Source of the DNA: CAYVQZ01 sp964453435
Lineage (GTDB): Bacteria; Abyssobacteria; SURF-5
NCBI GenBank assembly: GCA_964453435.1
Contig: CAYVQZ010000016.1
Span: forward strand, 11,772-75,771
Direction: 5' to 3'
Length of the DNA stretch: 64,000 nt
Position numbers and translations under genes: made by a program. A model generated the notes under the pieces. It was not told where the DNA came from, ran no database searches, and saw nothing but the letters and a program-made list of their open reading frames with translations. The stretch's first letter is position 1, and each line of letters begins with the position of its first letter. Below, in pieces: positions 8,852-16,747 of the stretch.

Positions 8852-9991
8852 TCAACTGAACTCATGGACTACATGCCCATCGTTTTCGCCTTTCGCTTCA
8901 AAGCGGACTTCGTCTGGGGCATGGGTAAGCTCGCGCGTTGCGGTTTCCGAATCACTTTTTTTTGTCTTTGAATCCCCCTTGCAGCGAGGACGCTGCCTGA
9001 TGATATTCGCCATCTCCGAAAAGAGGTCGCTGTCTCTGAGGAGCCCAACAACCTTGTCATTGTCCAATACCAACAGACTCTGCACCCTGAGAGACAAAAG
9101 TTTGTTCGTGGCTTCGATAAGGTCGGCCTCGGCCCCGATGGTTGGCGGTTTCTCCGGCATCAAATCCCGAACTTTCTTGGAAGCCATATCGCGGACGAGG
9201 CTCGAAAAACCGCGCCAGTAGCTGGATAGATCGAGGGATACCGAATCGACACGCGCAGGCCTGTCATCAGATAACCGCAAGCAGTGCGGCTGAAGCCCTT
9301 GGAGAAGGTGGGTAAGACTGATCAAGCCAATTATTTTATTGTGTTCATCTGTCACAAGGAGCGAGCGGAACAAACTTTCTTTCTGCTTCGTTGCGGTGAT
9401 TGTCGCAGCAAAGAATTTGCGCATCGCCTCGACCGCCTCGGCGACGGATTGGTCCGCCTGGACAGTTCTAATAATCGCTGAAAGCGGTTCCATAACGTCT
9501 CCTACTCGACGTTCGTGTTGCGCAACTCCGCGCTTTTTGTCGTATGCCTCACGAATTCGTTGAGCGAGAAAATCGATGTTCGAAGGCTTTGTCAGATATG
9601 CGAACACTCCCTCATGCCAACCCTCGGCCGCTGAATCGAGCGACCCGTGACCTGTCAGCATGATTACCTCGATATCCGGCTTTATCCTCTTCAATTCATG
9701 CAACGTCGCGTGTCCATCCATACCGGGCATCTTCACATCGAGGACCACCACATCGATGTCACGCTTCTTGACTTCCTCGATTGCCTCAAGTCCGGTAGAT
9801 GCGGTCGATACTTGAAAGCCTCTCCTTTCCAGGGTGGCTTTTGTGGTGATGCGGAAGCGTTCTTCATCGTCCACAATCAGGACACTGACGGAATCGTTCT
9901 GAGACATCACCGTTTCACTTCCCAAGCTTGCGGACTCCATGGGCAAGTCCGTTTTTCGGGGCGTCGGCATGGCTTGTTCAGGTCTCGCCAT
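8852..9991 (-). CDS. Response regulator with C-terminal CBS-domain pair
   Basis: 379 residues. A poorly conserved leader (1-33) precedes a receiver domain (about 35-155: LIVDDEERF, acceptor Asp near 85 in VVLDVKMPG, LTGHGS, YLTKP). A Bateman module of two CBS motifs follows (RVGDVMEP...LLVTDEHNKIIGLIS and KVRDLMPEK...LLVLDNDKVVGLLR). The ~30-residue tail is charged. CBS pairs bind adenine nucleotides in characterised proteins, so this may join phosphorylation input to nucleotide sensing. There is no DNA-binding domain. The start at 9991 has AGAGGGG upstream; the ATG 28 codons later is an alternative. Confidence 0.82.
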   Translation of the reverse strand: MARPEQAMPTPRKTDLPMESASLGSETVMSQNDSVSVLIVDDEERFRITTKATLERRGFQVSTASTGLEAIEEVKKRDIDVVVLDVKMPGMDGHATLHELKRIKPDIEVIMLTGHGSLDSAAEGWHEGVFAYLTKPSNIDFLAQRIREAYDKKRGVAQHERRVGDVMEPLSAIIRTVQADQSVAEAVEAMRKFFAATITATKQKESLFRSLLVTDEHNKIIGLISLTHLLQGLQPHCLRLSDDRPARVDSVSLDLSSYWRGFSSLVRDMASKKVRDLMPEKPPTIGAEADLIEATNKLLSLRVQSLLVLDNDKVVGLLRDSDLFSEMANIIRQRPRCKGDSKTKKSDSETATRELTHAPDEVRFEAKGENDGHVVHEFS

Positions 9992-10515
9992 CAGGCGCCC
10001 CTCTTATCACTGAAAACCTTGCGCGAACTTTTCCATCACATTGAAGGGAGGCAAACGAACTGGCTTCTCGCCAATGCAACAGAACCTGCAACTATGAAAC
10101 CGCCCCTTCCCTCCCACTCTCAACATGAGCATCAATTGTGCCATCGCAAAAAGCCCATCCTGGTGGGCACCGGTATTATCTTGATACTGCGAAGGTTACG
10201 TTTTTCAGGGAAACTGACGAATCAAAGAAGACGTTGGTCAGGCTATTGCGACATTGCAATCAGGACAGGCCATAGTCTTGCAAATCCGCTATTGAGGGCC
10301 ATCAATGGAGTGCGGCGCCCGCTTGGCACCAGGGGAAGAGATACGGAGGACGCGGGGTAACGGATGAAATGTCAAATCAATTCAGTGGGGTTATGGACAA
10401 TATAGCCGTCTTCTCCGACCTCCGGACCCGTTTTATTATCGAGCGAACTCAAGGCCAAGCGACGCATTACTTCTGTGAGCCTGTGGCCATAAAAATTGAA
10501 ACCCCCGCTCGAGTC

Positions 10516-10710
10516 TGTCCCACGATTGCACAGCGAAGGGGACTGTGAGTGTATCCGATAATTCCGCTGGGTGGTCTTCTGCGCAGGGGACAGTCCCAAT
10601 TCTACGGCGTTTCGTGCCCGTAAATCTGGGACATCCCCCCTGTGCTTGGCAATTATCGGACAGTTTCACTGTCCCCGAAGCGGAACAACTTCAGCATGAA
10701 TCGTATGACA
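10516..10710 (+). repeat. MITE/REP-like element, copy B (outer, interrupted)
   Basis: It begins TGTCCCACGATT and ends AATCGTATGACA, as in the complete copy at 50,026. Its 5' arm (CAGCGAAGGGGACTGT) and 3' arm (CTGTCCCCGAAGCGG) are present, but the middle is replaced by a second element at 10,552-10,662. A 110-bp unit has therefore apparently been invaded by a related unit, losing about 26 bp of its centre. Confidence 0.65.
10552..10662 (-). repeat. MITE/REP-like element, copy B (inner), variant ends
   Basis: A 111-bp unit with terminal inverted repeats TATCCGATAATT and AATTATCGGACA. Its centre (GGGGACAGTCCC, GTGCCCGTAAATCTGGGACA) is the same as in the other copies. The ends differ from the CACGATT class, which defines a second subfamily. 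A matching TGTCCGATAATT end occurs again at 52,742-52,753. Confidence 0.65.
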
Positions 10711-10769
10711 CAGTCTCTCGCCTCAACTTTTCGCAGTTCTCTTCCGTAAGGCGAGAGAAAGAGGCTTCA

Positions 10770-11396
10770 TCAAATTCCCAGTGATTCTCTGTATTGCGGA
10801 ATTGCCGCCAGGGGATTATGGGCGTTTATGCGGTCTTTTACCGCTAAAATGGTCACCGGAGCCTCCGAGTGCTTGATGAAGATTGCGTCATCCCCAACGC
10901 AGAGTCCGAGAAGGACATTCAAATCCGTCTTGTATTTATTCATGATAAGCGCCTGACCAACCGGGTTGCATTGGGGCTGCCGCCCCTCGCGGTACACTTT
11001 GTGCTCCTCGGCCAAGCCGACATCGTCGGAGGAGAATCCCCCGGTCATGCAGCATGCCGAAACCACCTCGAATCCTCCCTTTTCGAAGACCGCTGAAACG
11101 ACCTCGGCCTGGTCGGACAATCCGATGCAAAACGCCAGCCCAAGTCTCTTGAATCCCATATTTCGGGCATAGATCATCACCTCTTCAATCCTGTCCTTGC
11201 TCAGTTTCGAGTCTTTCCATGTGGTGGCGACTCCCTGAAACATCTTTTGAATTTCCGGTTTTGAGGTGATAACTCGAGCCTCGTCGAAGATATCGGGATC
11301 AGTCCGCATTGCGCAATAATCGGGCCCGTTGTCGCTCGGACCCATCACACACAGCTTGGGGGGACATTTGGCGCATTGGGGTAGCTCGTTGTTCAT
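10770..11396 (-). CDS. DUF1847 family cysteine-rich protein
   Basis: 208 residues matching the DUF1847 (putative metal-binding) family. It has an N-terminal CAKCPPKLC cluster, then YARNMGFKRLGLAFCIGL, the central CCMTGGF and CNPVGQA segments, and a C-terminal LGLCVGDDAIF followed by HNPLAAI. The many conserved cysteines suggest an iron-sulfur or zinc site. The biochemical role is unknown. Members are common in anaerobes. The GGAAAGGAGACAG ribosome site fixes the start. It lies 51 bp downstream of the UroD-like gene, probably in the same operon. Confidence 0.75.
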   Translation of the reverse strand: MNNELPQCAKCPPKLCVMGPSDNGPDYCAMRTDPDIFDEARVITSKPEIQKMFQGVATTWKDSKLSKDRIEEVMIYARNMGFKRLGLAFCIGLSDQAEVVSAVFEKGGFEVVSACCMTGGFSSDDVGLAEEHKVYREGRQPQCNPVGQALIMNKYKTDLNVLLGLCVGDDAIFIKHSEAPVTILAVKDRINAHNPLAAIPQYRESLGI

Positions 11397-11447
11397 TGGA
11401 TACTGTCTCCTTTCCGGATGTTATGATCGCCGATTCGAAAAGCGTTC

Positions 11448-12545
11448 TCAATCAACAGCGATCGGATACGAACCGTGCTTATGCGTTGCCTTCACCATCG
11501 CGATATAGTTCTCGGGCTTGCACCCGGGATGAATCGAGTTCGAAGAGCAGAGAATAAATCCTCCGCCGGGCGCCGCGACACGGATGGCTTGCTTCACGGC
11601 TTCCTCGACTTCTTCTTCGGTTCCACCGGGCAGCAGTTCCATGCAATCGATGTTCCCCACCAGGCACACCCGGTCGCCGCAGTGCTTTTTCACGGCTTCG
11701 AGGTCCATGCACTGTGGTTGAATCGGATGGATTCCGTCAAACCCGATATCGATAAGCCGATCGAGGATCGGCCAGAGGTTCCCGTCGGAGTGTTTGATTG
11801 CCTTGCCACCGCGCTCATGAACAACATCGACCAGCTCTTTCAGGTAAGGAGAAACGAAGCCGTCGAACTGCGCGGGCGACATCAGCGTATTCGCATTGAA
11901 AGCGAGGTCGCTCCCGAACACCACCGCGTCGGCGCCCGCGTTCATAGCTTCGGCGACCAGTTCCGCGCAGTAGTCCGTGCACAGCCGCGCCAAGCTATGG
12001 GCCAAATCCGGGTTGTCAATGTAATCGACGAGAAGATGTTCGAGCCCGCCGCGCAACTCCCAACTCATGACAAACGGATCGTACATGCAGAATACTATTG
12101 CCCTTGTATCCGCAAATCGCGCCTTCATCATACGAAGCATGAGAAGATCGAGATCGGTGTCGACCCTTGGCGGTTTGTAGGTCCTCATGTCGGAAGCCGA
12201 CCGTATCGGGCCGTCCATCGGAAACCCCTGACCATGCGGGCTGCGTTTGAACACGACTCCCCACTGGTCTCTGAAACAGCCGTCGCCGAGTTCTTCCCCC
12301 CGCTCGAATGAGCGCGCGAATACGCCATCAATATCAAGCTCTTCCACAAACAAGACATATGCGTCTGATATCATCAGCAGCTCTTCAGGTGTCATATCGG
12401 CCGCCGGTTTGACCGGCGGAAGCCTGTCGGTGAAATGCTTCCCGATACCGATGATGCTGGCCTCATTATAGGCATGCTCGAAGTGCGGCACTCTATCAGG
12501 CTGCTCGACGCTCAGGGCGGTCAGGAGTCTCTCTCTGGGTGTCAC
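11448..12545 (-). CDS. Uroporphyrinogen decarboxylase-like protein (corrinoid methyltransferase family)
   Basis: 365 residues with the UroD/MtaA fold. It has an N-terminal RERLLTALSVEQPDRVP, a central NAGADAVVFGSDLAFN, KHSDGNLWPILD, then GFDGIHPIQP and a C-terminal NSIHPGCKPENYIAMV. Relatives move methyl groups between corrinoid proteins and coenzyme M or other acceptors, or are uncharacterised demethylases. The zinc thiolate motif HxCG of MtaA is HSDG here, lacking the Cys, so thiol methyl transfer by the MtaA mechanism is doubtful. It precedes the DUF1847 gene. Confidence 0.75.
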   Translation of the reverse strand: MTPRERLLTALSVEQPDRVPHFEHAYNEASIIGIGKHFTDRLPPVKPAADMTPEELLMISDAYVLFVEELDIDGVFARSFERGEELGDGCFRDQWGVVFKRSPHGQGFPMDGPIRSASDMRTYKPPRVDTDLDLLMLRMMKARFADTRAIVFCMYDPFVMSWELRGGLEHLLVDYIDNPDLAHSLARLCTDYCAELVAEAMNAGADAVVFGSDLAFNANTLMSPAQFDGFVSPYLKELVDVVHERGGKAIKHSDGNLWPILDRLIDIGFDGIHPIQPQCMDLEAVKKHCGDRVCLVGNIDCMELLPGGTEEEVEEAVKQAIRVAAPGGGFILCSSNSIHPGCKPENYIAMVKATHKHGSYPIAVD

Positions 12546-12770
12546 TCGCGTATTGTCTCCTTATCAATTGTTGATCATTTTTCACGGCATGAATAATTAT
12601 AATTCCGTTATGAGACGATTTTCAAAAAACGGACATGTTTCTGAGAAGGAGAGGTCAAATCTTGGTCCTGAATGGCCTCAGCGCACCGGCTTAAGGTCGC
12701 GGAAATCAAAGGGAGAAACGTTAGTCCGGTTGGAGGGCACGGCTGAATTACACGCGGGGTGCCGGCCTGT

Positions 12771-13415
12771 TCACCTCAAATACTTCTTAAACCATTCGGA
12801 TGCGAGTCTGGCCACTTCTTCGAGCGCTCCGGGTTCTTCAAAGAGATGGGTCGCTCCGGGCACGATCGATAACTCTTTCGTTCCTCTGAGCTTCTCGCTT
12901 GCCTGGCGGTTCAGATCCAAGACAGACACGTCGTTTCCGCCGACAATGAGAAGCGTCGGCGCCTCCACTTCCGACAGAGCGTCAGCTGCCATGTCCGGCC
13001 TGCCTCCGCGGGAGACAACCGCCTTAATTTTTGATTTTAAGGAGGCGGCCGCTTTCAGGGCAGCCGCCGCCCCGGTGCTGGCGCCGAAATAGCCGGTTGT
13101 TAAATGTTGCGTATCGGACTTCTCCCACATGAAGCTGGTTGCCTTCGACAACCGTTCAGTGATCAACTCTATGTTAAAGCGATTCTCATACACCATATCT
13201 TCTTGTTCGGTCAGCAAATCGAACAGCAGCGTGCCGATCCCCTCCTGGCACAGCATTTCCGCCACGAAGTTATTTCGCGAACTCAACCGGCTGCTGCCGC
13301 TCCCGTGCGCAAAAATGACCAGACGTGTGGTCTTCTCAGGCAACCGCAATATCCCCGGAAGCGTCAACAAATCGATAATTATGTCGATATCCTGTTTCGC
13401 TGGAGAAAAAGACAT
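12771..13415 (-). CDS. Alpha/beta-hydrolase of the dienelactone hydrolase type
   Basis: 214 residues. The strand-turn-helix around the oxyanion region is RLVIFAHGSGSS. The nucleophile elbow is GASTG (Ser in GYFGASTGAAAA), the acid is Asp in VGGNDVSVLDL, and His is in PGATHLFEEPG. These are the DLH-like small hydrolases often fused to phosphoribosyltransferases; this one is stand-alone. The substrate is unknown. It lies 196 bp downstream of the peroxiredoxin on the same strand, so co-transcription is possible but not certain. Confidence 0.8.
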   Translation of the reverse strand: MSFSPAKQDIDIIIDLLTLPGILRLPEKTTRLVIFAHGSGSSRLSSRNNFVAEMLCQEGIGTLLFDLLTEQEDMVYENRFNIELITERLSKATSFMWEKSDTQHLTTGYFGASTGAAAALKAAASLKSKIKAVVSRGGRPDMAADALSEVEAPTLLIVGGNDVSVLDLNRQASEKLRGTKELSIVPGATHLFEEPGALEEVARLASEWFKKYLR

Positions 13416-13610
13416 TTTTTCTCAAACCCCCTTGAACATGTTCCGGCACACCGAGTGTGCGCGAGACCTCCATCGTCCGTGAGGTCCTTCGACCGGGGAA
13501 CAGGGAGTCTCACTCATGATTCGGCATTGCACACTCCGGGATCGGTCTTTTCCTTCATTCCCTCCTTGCTTGTCTTTTGCGAGAGAGGGACACCACGAAA
13601 AATGAAAATC

Positions 13611-14222
13611 CTAAAAGGCGTCGTTCACGTTCCAGACTTCCCAGACTTTTCCGACAAGGTCAGGGCCTGGTTTCAGCGTGGGCCTTCCGGGTTGCCAGCC
13701 CGAGGGCGTTGCTTCCTGGCCGTTCGTGTTTCGCACATGTTGGAACGCCTGCAACTGCCGTATGAGTTCACTGACGTTGCGGCCCACCGGGGGCGTCACT
13801 ATCTCGATGGCCTGAACGACACCCTCAGGGTCAATAATAAAGCGTCCGCGCATCTCCACACCGGCACGCTCGTCAAAGACTCCGTAGACCCTGCCGATGT
13901 TGCCGGAGCTGTCGGAAAGCATGGGGAAGGGAACCCCGCCCTCCACCATCTTGGAGAGCTCGTTATCCTGCCACATCTTATGGACGAAATGGCTGTCCAC
14001 GCTTATGGAAAGTATTTCAGCATCGAGTTCCTGGAACACACTGTATTTGGACGCAACTGCGGCCAGTTCCGTAGTTCAGACAAATGTAAAATCTCCGGGA
14101 TAAAAACAGAGCATCACCCACTTGCCCTGGTAATCCGAAAGCTTGACCTGCCCGAACTGTCCGTTCTGATAAGCAGGGGCCTCAAAGTCGGGAGCCATCT
14201 GTCCAGCCCGCACCGTCGCCAT
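13611..14222 (-). CDS. Selenocysteine-containing peroxiredoxin (AhpC/TSA), read through TGA
   Basis: The conceptual 203-residue protein is interrupted by an in-frame TGA at 14,076-14,078. Before it comes FYPGDFTFV, and after it TTELAAVA in the same frame, followed by ILSISVDSHFVHKMW and MRGRFIIDPEG. In normal 2-Cys peroxiredoxins the peroxidatic Cys stands exactly at this place (TFVCPTEL), so TGA encodes Sec at residue 49, giving the TxxU form of the active site. A stem-loop right behind the TGA fits a bacterial SECIS. The C-terminal resolving Cys (VCP) is missing, EATP standing there, so it should behave as a 1-Cys-type enzyme. The ATG at 14,222 follows AAGGAGG. It should reduce peroxides using a thiol donor. 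Confidence 0.88.
14048..14065 (-). promoter_or_regulatory. Candidate bacterial SECIS hairpin
   Basis: In the mRNA, UGGCCGC-AGUU-GCGUCCA pairs as six base pairs with one C-U mismatch, closed by a four-base loop. The loop holds a GU 19-20 bases after the UGA. Bacterial SECIS elements sit directly after the UGA, with a guanine-containing small apical loop about 16-37 bases downstream, which recruits SelB. Size, distance and loop all fit, and the hairpin lies inside the coding sequence as expected. Confidence 0.75.
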
Positions 14223-14666
14223 GGTTGCCTCCTTTTCGATTTCTGGTCTCTGCGCTTGACCTTCCTCTTTCGCGCGTTCGCCGACCTTTGCTCCCGTCGG
14301 TTTGCCGCAACCGACCTTCAATTCCCTCATACAATCAACTCCTTCCGCCTTTTTGTCCGCCCCGGAATGAGGTCAATGGAAATGATTGAAAAAGAAAGTC
14401 ACTATTCAAAACCGATTGAACTATATCATTGGGAAATGCCGGAGGCAACATGGTAATTCATAGGGTTGAATGTCTCCATCTTCCAGTAAAAAGGTTTAGT
14501 GTGGGCGTCCGAATGTACGAATTCCGAATAACCTGCGTCCAGCGAAAAACATACCCATCACGATAGCCGGCGGTTCTAAATTTTCCATGGTCGCCGCGGC
14601 GGCGCCATCATATCCTGTGGTATGCCATAAGACCGTATTCCTTGACGAAAAACTATTACCATATTT
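14223..14666. other. Intergenic region with a trace of a secreted-protein domain
   Basis: No full gene. On the plus strand at about 14,376-14,456 a short frame reads ELYHWEMPEATW before a stop. This resembles the WAMPEAIW motif of the C-terminal domain shared by the proteins at 16,748 and 45,467. It is too short to be a gene and may be a relic or coincidence. The remaining sequence shows nothing recognisable. Confidence 0.35.
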
Positions 14667-15797
14667 CTAAAATACATAGGTAAGAGCGGCGAACGCATTA
14701 ATCACGTAGTCGTCACTCACAATCGGACTGTCCGTGACCTGCTCTTCCAGAAACTCGACGCTCGTATTGAAGACAATCCTCCAGTCGCGTGACAGTTCTA
14801 CAAACGTGCCGAGGCCGAACTCTGCACTCCACGTGTCATCCAGTTTGTATGCAGGCCGGTACGCCGTTGCTTTGCTCTGAGGGACGCCGAAATCATTATC
14901 GGAAAGCTCCGAACTCAACCAGTTCACACCGATTTCCGGTGTCAGCCTCGCAATGCCACACTGAAATGATTTGCGGGCATTGATACGGGCGGAGCCGCCC
15001 CCGATTTCATCAAGCACATCGTGCTCGTAGCCTGCCCGTAGCCTGAAACCGCCCGGAAGTTCCCATATCAGGGCCAATCCTGCCATGATAGTATCGTCTC
15101 TGTCCCCAAGGCCTCGCAGCGCCCGACTGTCATCCTCCTCGTAAACACCCACGCGATAGCTGGCTGTCGCCGCAAGTCTCACGTCGCCGTCGCCGAGTAA
15201 TCCGAAGCTCAGGTTGGCGCCGAGCAGTTGGAGGCGTTCGCCGTTATACGTGATGGCGGGTATCGGCTGCGTCACGATGTCATCGGAGCCGCGATACGGG
15301 CTACTCCTCAATATCACGCCGGGTCCAATACCGACCCGACCCCGTTTGCCAAGCGGACGGAACAACTCGACGTCAAAACTGCGAATTTCATCCGCATTTA
15401 GTGCGAAGCGGGAGCGATCAAAGGTAGGCGGTCCTTTCGGCTTGTAGCGGTTCGAAAAACCAATGGGTTCTTTTGGAATTCCGATGAAATTCTTATCCAG
15501 GCGTCCGTTCTCGTTCTCGTCATGATACACGACCAGCGCATACTCTCCGGCGGGCACTCCTTCGAACCGATAGGTTTCGCGACCGTCCGAAGGGAACCAG
15601 AGTGTTTTCAGCGGATCGCGCAAATCGCCGAATGCGTTTGCGGAATCGAAGAGAAGAAACACGAGCGTTCCTTCCGGTGGCGGATTGTCAAGCCGCACCA
15701 CTATTTCCGCCGCATCAGCCGCAGTATCGCCGTGACAGAGGAAAAGGCCAAGGCTAAAAAGTGATGAAATGATAAGCGAGCTAATGCATTTCTGCAT
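14667..15797 (-). CDS. DUF2141 domain fused to a MipA/OmpV-type outer-membrane barrel
   Basis: 376 residues. A signal peptide (about 1-29, ending near ADAAE) precedes a DUF2141-like beta-sandwich (about 30-145: GTLVFLLFDSANAF, VPAGEYALVVYHDEN, NGRLDKNFIGIPKEPIGFS). From about 150 to the end it is a MipA/OmpV-like barrel (SSPYRGSDD, PIPAITYNGERLQLLG, a double-glycine turn, TPEIGVNWLSSE). It ends in an aromatic residue as outer-membrane barrels do. MipA-type proteins scaffold murein enzymes, but many homologues are only predicted porin-like barrels. DUF2141 and MipA are normally separate proteins. Confidence 0.72.
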   Translation of the reverse strand: MQKCISSLIISSLFSLGLFLCHGDTAADAAEIVVRLDNPPPEGTLVFLLFDSANAFGDLRDPLKTLWFPSDGRETYRFEGVPAGEYALVVYHDENENGRLDKNFIGIPKEPIGFSNRYKPKGPPTFDRSRFALNADEIRSFDVELFRPLGKRGRVGIGPGVILRSSPYRGSDDIVTQPIPAITYNGERLQLLGANLSFGLLGDGDVRLAATASYRVGVYEEDDSRALRGLGDRDDTIMAGLALIWELPGGFRLRAGYEHDVLDEIGGGSARINARKSFQCGIARLTPEIGVNWLSSELSDNDFGVPQSKATAYRPAYKLDDTWSAEFGLGTFVELSRDWRIVFNTSVEFLEEQVTDSPIVSDDYVINAFAALTYVF

Positions 15798-15992
15798 AGA
15801 GGAGCCTGCTAGTCATTAACAGGACATGAATGATTAATTTTTCTCTCCAAACAGAATCTCATGACCTTATTGTGTCACAGCTTTGAAGAAGTGGTTACGA
15901 ATGTATTGTTGCTTATCTGAGCCGTCTGTATGATATAAGCCGAAAATGCTCATAAGGGACACTAGCGACTTGTTAAATAAAATGCCCTGATT

Positions 15993-16019
15993 TTGACAAA
16001 TTCCAATGAGTATTATAGC
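15993..16019 (+). promoter_or_regulatory. Possible sigma-70 promoter for the AF1514-family gene
   Basis: A consensus TTGACA is followed after 15 bases by TATAGC (4 of 6 matches), about 50 bp upstream of the ATG at 16,071. The short spacing makes it moderate at best. Confidence 0.35.
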
Positions 16020-16070
16020 AATACCAGTGTACTTGAGGTGTATCCATTTATGCAGTGAAAGGAGAAGGAA

Positions 16071-16424
16071 ATGAAGAACATCGACTTGTCGTTGGCCAGT
16101 GACATTGGATTTGAAGATGCTGAGAAGGCCGCCAAAGAGGCCGCGGCAGCACAGTCCAGCGATGCGCTCTCGCTTCTTGCATGGTATGATAATGCCAAGA
16201 AGGTTGGGGCTCCGCAGGAGGCGTGCTCTCTTGAAAACTGGAAATGCGTCCGCGATTATGCGGAGCACCGGAACGCCGATATCAGGGTCTCGGTCAATAA
16301 AGATGCTTTCGAGTTCTATTTTGCCAAATCTCCGGCAGGGACCGAGACGCTTGATAAAGAAGGTGTCGCCGACGTTCACAAAGGGATAGCCGTTGACAAA
16401 GATGAGAACGTGCAGGGTGGCTGA
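16071..16424 (+). CDS. AF1514-family (DUF5619) small protein
   Basis: 117 residues. It looks like the AF1514/DUF5619 family seen in archaea and anaerobic bacteria: an acidic helical N-terminus (SLASDIGFEDAEKAAKEAA), ALSLLAWYDNAKKVG, then CSLENWKCV and DIRVSVNKDAFEFYF. The function is not known. The start follows AAAGGAGAAGG. A short Cys-rich peptide frame and a terminator lie directly downstream on the same strand, suggesting a two-cistron unit. Confidence 0.7.
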   Translation: MKNIDLSLASDIGFEDAEKAAKEAAAAQSSDALSLLAWYDNAKKVGAPQEACSLENWKCVRDYAEHRNADIRVSVNKDAFEFYFAKSPAGTETLDKEGVADVHKGIAVDKDENVQGG

Positions 16425-16504
16425 GACAACGTAACCCATCGATGGAGCGTGAACACGGTACACGGTGTGCCGTAATCGTAACCTCGCGGAGGAGGTGGTT
16501 TGCG

Positions 16505-16567
16505 GTGAAGATTCGGAAGTTGACCAAAAAGGTCAGCGGCGCCTGCAAATGCAAGTCGTCATGCTAG
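16505..16567 (+). CDS. Candidate 20-residue Cys-rich peptide
   Basis: GTG-started frame reading KIRKLTKKVSGACKCKSSC after the start residue. A very strong GGAGGAGG ribosome site stands 9 bases before the GTG. A basic N-terminal half precedes a C-x-C-x3-C tail that ends at the stop codon. A terminator hairpin follows 14 bases later, so the frame fits a designed small cistron after the AF1514-family gene. No modifying enzyme is adjacent. It could be a metal-binding peptide, a RiPP precursor or, less likely, a leader peptide. Confidence 0.45.
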   Translation: MKIRKLTKKVSGACKCKSSC

Positions 16568-16581
16568 CAAGGATCGAGCGC

Positions 16582-16622
16582 AAGGGAAGGCTTTGAGTAC
16601 CCTTTATCGGGGGCCTTCCCTT
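16582..16622 (+). terminator. Hairpin terminator after the AF1514 unit
   Basis: AAGGGAAGGC at 16,582-16,591 pairs perfectly over ten bases with GCCTTCCCTT at 16,613-16,622, with a 21-base loop. Only three T follow, so intrinsic termination may be weak. Its reverse would also serve the BACON gene, which ends at 16,748. Confidence 0.55.
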
Positions 16623-16747
16623 TGCCATGTCAATGCGACACCTTGGCTATCCCAAACAATCACGGTCTCATACATAAAAAATTATAGCCTGTATTTGTCT
16701 ACGTGGCCCCGCCGGCTATTAAACCCGGGAGCGCTCCCTGACCGGCG

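Larger units (their letters stand above)
9992..10769. other. Long intergenic region with nested repeat elements
   Basis: 778 bp with no supportable gene. The half nearest 9,992 should contain the promoter of the receiver-CBS gene. The distal part, 10,516-10,710, is filled by two nested palindromic elements. Short open frames in the repeat are artefacts of the palindrome. Confidence 0.5.

Noticed and set aside
13104..14456. 450-residue plus-strand open frame
   Set aside because: It runs antisense over the hydrolase and peroxiredoxin, which have clear family motifs on the minus strand. It has low complexity typical of a shadow frame.
15867..16463. Hydrophobic 198-residue minus-strand frame
   Set aside because: It is the complement of the AF1514-family gene, which has a proper ribosome site and family similarity.
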